Source of the DNA: Straminergon stramineum
Lineage: Eukaryota; Streptophyta; Bryopsida; Hypnales; Calliergonaceae
Length of the DNA: 64,000 bases
NCBI GenBank assembly: GCA_963920665.1
Contig: OY987273.1
Span: forward strand, 15,068,501-15,132,500
Direction of reading: 5' to 3'
Below the pieces are notes generated by a model. That model was given only the letters and a program-made list of their open reading frames with translations, was not told where the DNA came from and did no database searches. Positions 21,319-32,896 of the stretch are shown here, in pieces; positions within the stretch are counted from its first letter, which is position 1; every line of letters begins with the position of its first letter. The translations under genes and the position numbers were made by a program.

Positions 21319-24300
21319 CTATGATCTCATTGATCTACTGGTCTTCTTCTCCATTTTGGCTCTTAATATAGCCTTACTAATGCCTTTCTTAAGGCTAGGG
21401 ATTGTTTTCATTTTCCTCTTTGAAGAAACTTGATAGGTATCATGTGGGGTTCTACCCACATTCGGTCTCTTGCTTGGAGAGGTAGCAAAGGGTTTCATTA
21501 TTCTTTTTTTACGAGCTTTAATGGAATCTTCACCCTGTGATATCTCTACTTTTGGTGCTCCTTGAATGATTAACTGCATTGCATTCAAAGACTGCGATGT
21601 GTGGCCTAATGATTTCAAGGAATGGAGTGGTGGATGGCCCCAATGTTGAATAAACATTGAAGCCAATGTCTCATCCTTATCATCATCATCGGTACATGAT
21701 AAAATGGTTCGACTTGGATTGCCTCCGGAACTCATCTCTTTCGTAGGAGACAAATGTCTTTTTCCAAGCCGTGATTTCCTTGAACCATCCAATGTCGTGG
21801 CATTGCTTTTAAATAGTGCACATGGAGAAGTGCTACGTGGTGGTTCAGGAGAATCTTCCATGAGGTGCATTTTGCCAACACCATTGTTGATAAAAATTGG
21901 TCTGCCTGACTCCATCGAACGTGCTTCAATATTGTCTTATACTTCGTGTGGTTTGGCATTTCCAATACTTTCTTCCCCACATTTCTTGCTTGCCGATACC
22001 ACTATTGACACAACAATTTCATTGGACACGTTCATTTCAAAGTTCACCTCACATCTTCCTTTGTCTTCATGTTGGTCACTTTTTTCTACCGCCATTATCG
22101 TGGATGGAGCTTCAGAAATGGGAATCACTTCATCTTTTTCAAGACTCCCATCATTTGCAACCGTTGTCCTATTCGTCGACCTTATCTCTACATACGTATC
22201 CTCCATGTTTGGTAGAAGATTTCTACTACTCATGAATCTGGTTCCATCCACAAATCTAGCTATCGAAGGTACATCATCATCAAGCCCGCAATCATCCTCA
22301 TTTGATCGAAACTCATACATGTCTCCATCTGCGACTCCGAAGTCTTCATTGTTTTAATTAGGAGTCTCAAACATTTCTTTGTCAGAATTCTGCATATCAT
22401 AATTCATAGCATCTCTATCATCAGATGTAGAGTCATCATCCTCGTCTTCCGAGATAGGCCCTTCCGAATCTTCAGACTCCACATTGTCATGGTACCACTT
22501 CTTTTCATCCTTCTCCTTCGATGCGGCTATGACTTTGGAATTGGTGTATACATACACCAAATCGGTTGCTCTTTATAGCCTCAACTTGTTTCGGGATTTG
22601 TTGTAAACAAAAGAGTAGCTACTCCAATTTCATTCACATGAAGATGATGACACCAGTTGGGCCAAAATCCTCTTTGCAATTGGAGCAATGAGCTTGCCAC
22701 ATGCACCCTCAAAATCCCACCAAGCATGTGCCGACAATTTCTGCTCGACCGGATCCAACATGTCGTGGAACGGAGGATCTCGGTGTCGAAATGCTACAAA
22801 TTCCTTCACTACGTTAGGATAAGTTCCCGGTTGACATATTTTCTTGATAATGCGCTTGCATGCATTTGTTGCATCTTGATCATCAGCTAGTTCTTTATCG
22901 TAAAGAAGGTAAGGGTTCAAAAGAGCTCCTGCATAATGTAGATCGGTCTCTACCATTTCCCGTCGCTTACCAAACGTCTTTTCAATAGGAATGGCTAAGT
23001 CCAAGGACAAACCAAAGGGCTCTTTTCATAAAGAGAAGACATGCTTCTCTAAATTCCTCATGATGTGCAACACCTTGCCCATACATGGTGTCTTCGCATC
23101 CACATCACGTAGACCAAACACCACAAGAGCCATCAATTCTCGGAAATTAGTAGCATGGGCCCAAAAATGCTCATCTAAAATTGTCTTCTTCACCTCCCGA
23201 GACTCTGTACGAGATTTTGCGTTCCTCGTGTCCCGTAACTTGAGGACATATTCTACCCATTGTGGATCCACCACACTTTGTTGCAATCCAACCTTGACCT
23301 TCAACAAATGAGAAATCATGAAGAAATTGGAGGCAAATCTTGTTTTCACCGACATCAATAAGCTATTCTTCGTTTCGTGCTTTTGAAATATAGCTAGCGG
23401 CATATGCCGCGATCTGAAGAACTTCACAATGGTTTGGGCCTTTTCCACTAGCTCCTCCAACCATTCTTGCTTCTCCCAATCTTGAAGCAACAAATTAAAG
23501 GCATGCACCACACAACCTTGAAAGAAAATGTGCAGATAGTTACTCGACACCATATTCCATGCTGCCGGATTTACAGGAGCGTTGTCTGTAGTCACTTGCA
23601 CAACATTTGTGGGGCCTACTTGTTCTATAAAATTTTCCAAGACAGAGGCCAAAAAAGGAGCATTCTTTTCGATTCCACTTGTATCCACCGATCCTAGAAA
23701 TTGTTCACCCGCAGAAGATACAAGCATGGCATTTATCAATGGCCGATTGGTAATTGAGCTCCATCCATCAATAGACAATGTTGCTCCAAACTTCCTAATG
23801 CTATCTTTGGTCCAACTATGAAGCTTTGTCTTGATGTCGGTCTTTGCTTGGTCAAGCAATTTATGGCATAAATCATGATACGATAGTGGAGCATACGGCC
23901 CATAGTACTCGGCTGTTTTTTTCACTACTTCTTTAAATGCCAGATTTCGAGCTACGGCAAATGGTATGTTTGTCGCATAAAAGAAATTGGCCCACACTAC
24001 ATTCAAATTGCGTTTTGCTGCGGAATCAAAGCCATCCACTAGACTACTCTGTCTTGGAGGTCTACTGCCTAATGCCCTTGGAGTGTCACGATCATTGGAT
24101 GTTTTTGTAGTTCAGTTTACTTCGGATCCTACACCAACAAATTCTTCCGGTGCTACGCATGAGTCTTCTTGAGTAGAACGCACCATATCCCTCTTATTTG
24201 AAAAATCCCTCCCGACCATACGCATGCTACCAACATCTACATTGTCAAGGATCGGTCTCTGCAGGATTGCTCCATTAGATTGAAGAAATAGGATTTGAAC

Positions 24301-24492
24301 ATCCGGCCTCAATTGCGAACAAAGACTCACTTCTGTATCACGAACACCTAATGGGCCTTCATATCCTAAATGGCTCAACATGCGGCTTATCTTCTTCGCA
24401 AACACCGAGTTGCAAGCCTTGCACTTTACCTTACCAGTTGATGAGGTACCATACCAACCAGACCAATCCTTGCTCATAGTGGCAAGGCACAA
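21319..24492 (-). pseudogene. hAT transposase (BED + DUF659 + dimerisation), six nonsense codons
   Basis: A single minus-strand frame of 1,058 codons, with no frameshift, spans the gene. Order: a BED-type zinc finger (KVKCKACNSVFAKKISRML); DUF659 catalytic region (GATLSIDGWSSITNRPLINA, VTTDNAPVN, GCVVHAFNLLLQD); hAT C-terminal dimerisation segment (FVAFRHRDP, SAHAWWDFEG, NWSSYSFVYNKSRNKL, ATDLVYVYTNSK); then a long acidic and Ser/Lys-rich tail. hAT transposases move DNA by cut and paste and leave 8-bp duplications. Stops are at 24112, 23026, 22630 and 22354, plus one near 22570 and one at 21937. TGA-for-CGA or TAA-for-CAA would explain most of them (for example E-R-NWSS). It is therefore close to full length but inactive as read. 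Confidence 0.9.
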
Positions 24493-24774
24493 ATTTTAAT
24501 TTCGTATTTTGGAATAAAATTCAAAATGTGAAGACCGGATGGACAATGTCCAAATATAATAAAAAATGAGTGCACAAAGTCTTGAAAATCAAGGCCCTCC
24601 CGTCCACTGAACTATACATTACCAAGCAAGGGACACAAAAATTGAAGCTCCTAGCCCTTGGAAATCTTAGCGTTCAGTTTTCAAGAGTGCTCTCAAATGA
24701 CTTCTTTCCTATAGTTATAGTCTCCCAAACTGGCCTAACCGTTGGAGACCATTTTTGAATCCACAGAACATGCA

Positions 24775-24960
24775 ATCCGACGTCGGCTGATTTCACGGCG
24801 GACGGGTGGTTGGATAGACGAACAATCCAACGGTCGGGCGAACAAACGGTCAAGCCCACGGGGGTCAGGCGGATGGACAATGCGGATAAGCGAATGGAGT
24901 GACACAAAGACAAGCGGACGGGTGGACGGGTGGTTTAGGGCGGATGAGCGGGGTAGGTCG
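24775..24960. repeat. GC-rich GGACGGGTGG array upstream of the hAT gene
   Basis: It contains repeated CGGACGGGTGG, GGTCGGGCG, GGCGGATGGACA and GCGGACGGGTGGACGGGTGG words on the plus strand, in otherwise AT-rich DNA. It lies 280 bp upstream (minus-strand sense) of the transposase start. The same word family, CCGTCCGC on the other strand, precedes the other three genes of the cluster. Confidence 0.7.
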
Positions 24961-25504
24961 TGTTCAATTGTTCAAATGTTCAATGCTTCAAGAGATGTGG
25001 GACAAAATAGGGATTTATGGATGGAATGAGCCAATGAGGAGATTTTAGAAAATTATGGTTTTGTCAAAGGGTCTTATAATTTAAAATTTCTAGATGAGCA
25101 TGAAAAAAACATACTTCACAAAAAGCTATCCTTCATAAATCACCATAGCATGAACTTAAAAGAAAGCAAAACAAATGATTAATTCAAAGATATATATATT
25201 GATATTTCATATTTGGATATATAAAGAACTTGAAAACAAATCAAAATTCATCATGAGTATAATGAATTACTAGTAGTACTCAACCCTTATAACATTCAAG
25301 CCACACTTGCCAGTATACTTCTATACTATTAAACATTTAAACATAATAAAATAAGGAAAGCCTCTTTTATACTTAAGAACCACTACCCTCTCCTAAATCG
25401 TGAGATGGCCCCTCCTTAGCCAAAAGTCTTGCACTCATTTGTCGAGTATTTGGCCCAGGACTGTAGACAACACCTCCTCCGGATCTAACCTCCATGTCCA
25501 CTAT

Positions 25505-28500
25505 TTAAAACTGTCGTTTCGTTTTCGAAGAGTGGTCATCGTCATCGTCATCCTCTCTCTTTCGTTTTGAGCTTCGCTTTGGAGACAAATCTACTTCTTC
25601 AACCTTCAAGGCCCTCAACGCAGCATCCACTTGATCTACGGACACATTGACCTGTTTGTCATCAACTTCAGTGGGTAACCCTATTGGTCGAAAATCGGCC
25701 AATAGAAACCCCCTCCATTCAGCTATAATGTCACCTATCCTCTTGTCAAATGCCCCAGCTACCTCCACAAATGAATGCCCTATAGTTGTTTCCCCATCTA
25801 TTTCCACAACAGCACGAGCTTTGGCAACTTCTTCCAACTTTGATAAGAAAAGGGCCCTACCAATCAAAGTGTGATTATAAGCCCCGTATTGCTCATTAAA
25901 CTCTTGAGCATGCTCCACCTCTACCCAAGTTTTTTTGGGCCTTTTTCGCACTTCTTTGTCGGGAAACCGAAAAAACTTCTTGTGTTGCACACTCCAATGG
26001 CCCCCCCATGTTGCGGCAAAACAATTCACAAGCCTCGCCATCTTCAATACCCCGGGCCCGCAACTCCACCTCTCTGTTAACGGTCATCCACATGAAAGGA
26101 TCCACTGGCTCTCCAAACTCCTCATACAATCCATGTCGGCAATCAATTGAATCCCACGTGAGAGGTCGCCCCCAATGCAAGAAATTCTGGAACTAGTATG
26201 GCCCTTGATCAAGAGGAAGGGTCCATTGGTTATATTCGTGGCTGGGGGGGATATCTTCCAAGATCCCAAGCATTTCATAGAACCGAGGGCTCAGAGGAGA
26301 ATAACACTCTACACAAATCGAACGAATGAGTGATGCTTTTACGATGCATGTCACGTGAAAAGTGTGGCGACATTGGCCCATGGTTAGGGCTCCTTTAGGG
26401 CCAAAAGGACCTTAGCAAAGGCTACAATGACTCTTCAAGATTCTTGGGGCTGGATCGCAAGCATGCACTACTGTCTTCTCTTTCTCCTTGATGTGCACTG
26501 AAAGCGTGTTGTAAGGGACCCACCCTTCTTCTACTTCCAAGGCCCAATCGATGTGTGCAACATTGTCCTTCTTTGCGTGGTTCAACCGCTCAAACATGTC
26601 ATCCATGTCCCCCCAATATGTAATTTGGGTGGAACCCCTTGGATGTTCATCAAACACTTTCTTGAACTGAAGCAAAGAGGTCTCCACGGCATTGCATTCT
26701 TCATCTGACTTCATTGCCAATTTCATAAGTCCTTTCATTGCTCGAGATACTACAGAGGGTTTGTCTTGGAGTTTCTGTACCCATGCCAACCATCGAGACT
26801 CTAATCCGCTCTTCGGCATGCATTCCTCCATGCCCATGATTTTTTGAAATCGGTCCAACTCCACCTCAATAAGGATTTTCTCTTGAATTGCTTCATCTAA
26901 TTTCAATTGTAGCTCCTCCACCTCACTGCCTTTCGTTTGTGTCGAAGCATCCTGCAATGTACGGGAAACATTAGGAATGATGGTCCTTACTGCTTCTTCA
27001 CATTTCTTTTCATTCCCAACCTCATCCAAATTCAAGATGATGGACGTCTCCACCACTTTTGCCATCTCAAAAGGAAGAGAGAGTTGATCGCTCTCTTGAC
27101 TTTCTTGCACAAATGGAATGATCACAGAGTCCATGGTAGGCCTACCCCTCTTCAACTCTTGTACTTCGAGCTCCAATTCTTCGATGCGCTTTCTTTGAAC
27201 AACCTCGTTACTACATTCTTGCTCCATGTTTTTCTGCGACAACTGCAACTTCATTTCCAAGTCCTCACACTTCATCTTCAGCCGATGAATGTCTTCTTCT
27301 AAGACCATCAAACTTTTTAAGTTCATCACGCCATCTTCAAGAATTGGTGCCACTTTCTTAGTGAAATTGCAAAAAGCCAAGGCACCAATCAACAATTCAG
27401 GTGCCATTTTGGAAAATTCCTCTACCACATCCCTAACCCAAGGAGTAATTTCAGCTACCATTTGAGCTGAAGTTCTCTATCTGTATGCGGTTTGCGAAAT
27501 AGTACCCCAACCACCTTTTCCTTCAGGCGGATTAGAGCTGCCTACCTCATTTTCGGGATTAGAATGAAGACGTTGTTCTACTAGTACTCACCAATGACTA
27601 CAACACTCTAATAGCTTTTCCAATTGATTGGCGATTGGTATGGAACAAAGAATCTCCAATTGTGCCGAGCTAAAATTTGCCAAATGAGGATGCCCGACAG
27701 GTCTTGCGCTTAGTATTTGTCTTGGGCTCAACCTTCGACTCGGGCTTACTTTTTGATGTGGACTCAACATTCGAATTGGGCTCAATGTTTGGCTTCGCCT
27801 TGGCGTCATTGGCAGCTGAGAAATCGGAGTTGCATATTCCATCAAGCTCTCAAGAGCTTTACTATCTATGTAATCCTGAATTCTAGCATTGGTCCTTGCA
27901 AGTTGTTCCTCATTGACCTCTCCATCTGGCGAAAAAGGTGACCCACGTTCTTCTACCAGTGTTTCTTTGTTTGCAGCCATGTCTAGACTGCCCAAGGTTG
28001 TTTCATTCGTTGTAGTTTCCTTGCTTGGAGCCATGCTTTGTTCACCCAATGTTATCACATTCGGTGTGGATGTGAAGCATGTTGGAGGAGTTACAAAAAC
28101 CTCTCTATCCACACCTCCTAAGGAGACATTACTCACTTCCGTGCAAGGTTGTGCCACTTTTGTGGGCCTTAATTGTACTACATCACCTAAAACCTCGGAG
28201 ACATTTGTTGTACGCGTTGTAGTATTTTTTAATACTTTTGGGGTCTTTGTTGGTTCACTTGGTTCTGCCTGAGAATTGTACAGATCGGGAATGTCTTTTT
28301 GATTAGGTTGCAGAAAAAGTGGAGAATCCACCTTGGATGGATAAGTGCTCCAATCTACCTCGCAGTTTAAAATGAGTTCTGCATACACCATGGATGCCAC
28401 GCTATAATTTATGCATCCCTTACTCCTTGGCTTGTCCCCAAATAGTACCCGCCACACCTCCTCCAATCGATGCACAAAATGCTTATTGTTGCAATTATGT

Positions 28501-28766
28501 GGCTTACAACAAAAACCATGTGTATGCACCACGTGGCAATCTCGAGGCCACAACTTGTCAATGTGGTACATTTTAACATACTACTTGCATGTTTTGAAGG
28601 TCCAATATTCCCCTTCCTCCTCCTCCCAACCGCTCTCCGTTTTGATGTTCGGGTCATCTAAAATCTCATAGTGAAGCCCATGAGGGACCCCCTTCGCTTT
28701 AGTCCCTTTCTTTTTTTCACCTCCTGAAGTCCTCCTGTCATTGGTAGAAACACCTTGATTCGCCAT
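25505..28766 (-). pseudogene. Cys-rich module + coiled coil + RING-H2 protein, decayed cargo gene
   Basis: The ATG at 28766 opens MANQGVSTNDRRTSGG. The frame continues about 920 codons, changes once at a run of seven C (26001-26007), and ends in a basic/acidic tail (KRSSKRKREDDDDDD). Domains: an N-terminal module TFKTCK-YVKMYHIDKLWPRD (dash for a stop) with later Cys/His; a Ser/Thr/Pro-rich linker (about 28300-27600); a long coiled coil (about 27460-26550); then a RING-H2 finger (CSLC, CRHTFHVTC, CVEC) interrupted by one TAA. RING-H2 proteins are usually E3 ubiquitin ligases. Other stops lie at 28581, 27588, near 27478 and at 26193. The N-terminal module recurs in the gene at 32466. The family is otherwise unrecognised. 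Confidence 0.65.
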
Positions 28767-28929
28767 AATAAATAATTTGAATTTTTGAGCCCTTCGAAAA
28801 ATAGTATGACGGCACGTGAGTACCATGAGATGTGTGTAAATAAGTAATAGCATAAATCAGCAATAGTAACAAAAGCTCAAGGACCCCCACTCTCCACCTT
28901 ATAGGAGCAATTGACACATAAAGCAGTAG

Positions 28930-29400
28930 TCGCAGATCTAACCTGGCGCCGAAGGAGAGTAGAAGTGAGAGCAAATGAGGAGGCCATCCCCCCATATACC
29001 CGTCCACCACCAAACCTAAAAAACATCCGCCCTAAAGCGGACCTGGACGTGCAGTCCGCCGCCGCGGACGCCGGGCGACCACTTCAGAGGCAAACGGGCA
29101 GTTGTCTGCTCGCTTCAAAATGCGACTGGACCTCCCGTCCACCAATCCCAACCGCCGACTACTCGCAGACCATCCCATCAGCTTAGGCCGTCCGCCATCG
29201 CCGACCGACCTTGCACCTGGCCGTCCGCTCAGGCCGTCCGCCGTCCCTGTCCAAATAAATGGCGGACCAGGCCGTCCCCTCAGGCCGTCCGCCATCACCG
29301 ACCACCCCCGCATTTGGCCATCTGCTCAAGCCGTCCGTCGTTGCGGACCAACCTCACGTAGCACTGTTCACCTCACTCGGGACCCCACCTGATGTCAGTC
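28930..29400. repeat. GC-rich CCGTCCGC array upstream of the RING gene
   Basis: It is dense in GGCCGTCCGC, CAGGCCGTCC and GCGGACC words, on both strands, with repeated units of the form CTCAGGCCGTCCGCC (29230-29300). It begins about 160 bp upstream of the RING-gene start and ends near 29400, where AT-rich DNA resumes. Confidence 0.75.
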
Positions 29401-31195
29401 CGCAGGCAATCCTAAAGCATTGAATTCTGAGAAGGATAGATTCATGTACAAAAAATATTCTCGAATGCTAGAAATATCCAATGTAGTATTAATGTAAGAA
29501 AAGGTAATTCCAAATATTCCTTCCCACATTTAAACATGCTCTCCAAAGTCCAAACCCTATACTCTATATCCTAAACCCTAACCCTTCCAAAAGAATCAGA
29601 ATGATACAATCCTCAGTTGTACATATTGAATTTATAACATTGCACGAATTTTCAAAATTATTGATGCGATGTGTGGAATATGTTTTACCTATGAGATTAT
29701 GATTCCTTTGCAGTTTGGAATGCAATCATGACAATAAAATGCAGATGGAGACCTTTCTTACTTTGTCATGTACTCATGTTAGTATGTTATTCATAGAGAT
29801 TTCAATTTTTCTTAAGATTTAGCACCTCAATTATCACTTTATTATGAGCCATTAAATAAATGTGGAACATTCAATTATAACTTGGAGTGTGTCTTCAATT
29901 TTTGTTGTCGAATGTATTCATTGTTTAGAACACCGATATGAAATTATGAATATACTAAAAGAAATTATATTCACTCATTATTCTATTCTAACGTTTATCG
30001 AATGTATAGGATGGTGCTAAAATGATTCAAGCACTTTAATGTAATGTAAAATGTTGTAGACAAGATTAAAGTAAACATTTATACAACAAAATGAATTGAA
30101 AATTCATATCATACACACTTTGACACTTATACCTATGTATACTTGTGTGCATCCTAAATTGTAAACCGATCACAAATTCATCACAACCCCAAAATATTAG
30201 AGCCTAGGTAATGTACAATGTGATTGACCTTCCAATATGATGAGTTTTCAATTACAAGAAATTAGAAATGGTCATACTTCAATGATTACAAGTGTGTTTC
30301 ATCTCAAAACTTTTTTGCAAATGATTATATAGAAAGGTTCATAATATCATATCTTTTAAATTATAAATTTACAATATTGATTGAATTGCTTATGTTAGTT
30401 TTGTAGTTATGTAGGCCTAGGATTTTCTAAAATTTGGAACCCCTAAAGCCTTCATGCTTTTTTTCCCATCAAATATCACTCAAAACTGCCATTTCGAATG
30501 CAAAGAGACAAAAATTTTAAAAATTGATTTTTGGGCATATTTAACCATAGGAATTTATACTAGACTAGTATAAAAGTTAATTGAGTTATCTTGTCATCTT
30601 GAAAACTTTGAGTACATACATTGCGCATGGTATTTGCATTTAAAGTAAGCCCAAGAAATCTTTTCTTCCATCTTGCTATACTAGATTGTTGGGCTTCTCA
30701 TTTTCTTCACTTTAGATTTTTGACACTAATGAATTTCATTTTAGAATATCTCGTGTTGAAAAATTTAACTCTTGAGTGAAGAATCTTGAACCAAAAATTT
30801 AGAAATAAATCATTTAATTGAGATCACATATCATAAGAGTCATGTATAAGAGTGTAGCTGTGTAGGGCTTTTGGGAGTTTAGGGATTCATTATTTTCCTT
30901 GAAAGGCATGAAAAAGAATAATAAATATTATAAATTGAACCACGAAGGCTTTTGTTGCAATCTTAACATCGAATTTCTTTTGCTATTAGTCAAAAAGTAT
31001 TGTTGACATCACAAACTTGTACAAAAACACCAATGTAAAACAAAATTTCTTTACACACTTATTTGAATTCTTTATTTACAAATCAAATGATTTTTCAAAC
31101 AAGAGACTTTGGGATGTCACTTTTGATAGTTGTATCAATTTAAGACCTCATGACATAACATATTAAAAATAATTTCTCTACTTTTCTTAATTCAC
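29401..31195. other. AT-rich spacer between the two divergent gene pairs
   Basis: No supported gene. A short telomere-like stretch (CCTAAACCCTAACCC) lies near 29570. The spacer separates the leftward pair (hAT, RING) from the rightward pair (Gly-Tyr gene, kinase-like gene). Confidence 0.6.
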
Positions 31196-31199
31196 CATG

Positions 31200-32100
31200 T
31201 AATGCAAGCTCTGCCTGCTAAACTGTCCGTCCACCCATCTCCACATAGCTCAAAACACCTCTCCCGCTCGTCCGCCCACCCACCAATTCAGAAATTGAAA
31301 AACTCCTCCCTCCCTCCCTCCCACCTACCCCTCCCTTCCTACACTCCTCTCTGTTCGCCCATCCGGTCGACTGCCCGTTTGCCCAACCGCCTGTTTGCCC
31401 GACCACCTGTCCGCCGTAAACGAAACACCAACTCCCAAACTCAAAAACGCCTCCCTCCCTTCCTCCTGCCCACCTCTCCCTCCCATGCTCCTCTCCGTCC
31501 GCCCGTCCGCCTGACTGCCTGTTTGCCGTAAACGAAACACCAACTCCAAACTCAAAAACGCCTCCCTCCCTCCTTCCCTCCCGCCCACCTCTTCCTCCCA
31601 CCTCTCCCTCCCATGCTCTTCTCCGTCCGCCCGTCCGCCCACCCACCCGTTTGCTCGACCACCTATCCGCTCGTCCGCCCAAGTAACAATTCAGAAATTG
31701 AAAAACACCTCCCTCCCGCGGTCCCGCCCACCTCTACCCTCTCACACTCCTCTCCGTCCGCCCGACCATCCGCCCAACCGCCTGACCACGCGTTTGCTGT
31801 AAATACTAAACCAAACACCAACTCCCAAATTGAAAATCCCCTCCCTCCCTCCCTCAGTCCTACACTCCCTCCCACGCTCCTCTCCGTCCGCGCATTCGCA
31901 GTTGCTGTCCGCATTTTTTGTTCGCCTGTCTGGAGTCTGTTCGCATTTCCCATCCGTGTCCGCGCTGCTCCGTCCGCTACTTGTCGATGACCATGCGATC
32001 CAGCGGACGGCGATTTCAGACCACCCGATCTGCCCGTCCGCCTTCGTGCTCTCCGATGCGAATGGTAGCGTCCGCATACCCTAAAGTGCCAACTGCATAA
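31200..32100. repeat. GC-rich CCGTCCGCC tandem array upstream of the Gly-Tyr gene
   Basis: About five units of 115-150 bp (near 31290, 31425, 31540, 31690 and 31820) share the order CAAACTCAAAAACGCC or AATTCAGAAATTGAAAAA, CTCCCTCCCTCC, GCTCCTCTCCGTCCGCCC. The last 200 bp lose the unit structure but keep GTCCGC words. The array lies 370 bp upstream of the next start codon. Frames running through it encode Pro/Arg repeats that are by-products of the array. Confidence 0.8.
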
Positions 32101-32896
32101 ATGGCGGTGCGGACTGCTCATTTCTTCACAATTGTTTCCCTTCTGGAGTAAGTGATCGAGTGCCTTCGGGAATTTGCGCACCCCTTCTGGCTTGGTGCGT
32201 GAACGACTATGTTTGTATTACCTTTTTTTAATTGGATTGCTTTGAGTGATTCTTAATTACTTGAACCATGTTCGAGTTGATTGGGTTGCCAGAAACTCAA
32301 GGTGTTCAATTTTATGGTTGATTTGGTTGTTAGTAACAGTAGGTGCAATTTGTTTTAATCCAAATTCTTACTTTTCATTGGGTACATTTAGCCAAAGCGG
32401 GCGGAAATTGCATTTAAACTTTGTAATCCTTTCAGTTCATTATTAATTGAGGTTTGGAGGGTATCATGTCGCGTAGAAGTGGTGGAGGAAGTAAGAAGGG
32501 GAAATCACAAGAGATGGATTGGAAAGAGTGGGTAGACGTAATTTGCGTTGCGAAGAAGGGATGGGAAAAGGAGCCCAAGAAAGTATGGGACTGCACAACA
32601 TGCAAGAAGTACGTCAAAATGACGCACCTGTCCAAACTATGGTCACGTGATTGCACAAAGGTACAAGTTCGTCGTTGGGAAGGACAAATGTCCACATGTA
32701 AGAGCGAACACTTTGTTCGCCGATATGAGGAGATAACATCTACATCAAGTTTACCAAGCTCCAAACCAAACGTCATGAATTATTCGAACATGGCTATGAT
32801 TTGGGCAGAGATAGTACTGCATAAAGAAGTAGATTGGCGCACGATTGTAGGGTGCAATGTCAGGAATTTAACTCGCGAAGAAGCCATAATTCCTAC

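Noticed and set aside
21319..24492. TAG/TGA reassigned as sense codons or programmed readthrough
   Set aside because: Stops occur in all genes, at different positions, in patterns matching C-to-T change, and plants have no nuclear codon reassignment.
20541..24972. Right end of a stand-alone hAT element near 24957-24970 (CGTGTTCAATTG)
   Set aside because: The resemblance to CGTGTCAACCTTG is weak and the following bases do not duplicate the left flank.
31202..31990. Pro/Ser/Arg-rich open frames on both strands across the GC-rich array
   Set aside because: They are by-products of the tandem CCGTCCGCC array; all six frames stay partly open and no start or domain is convincing.
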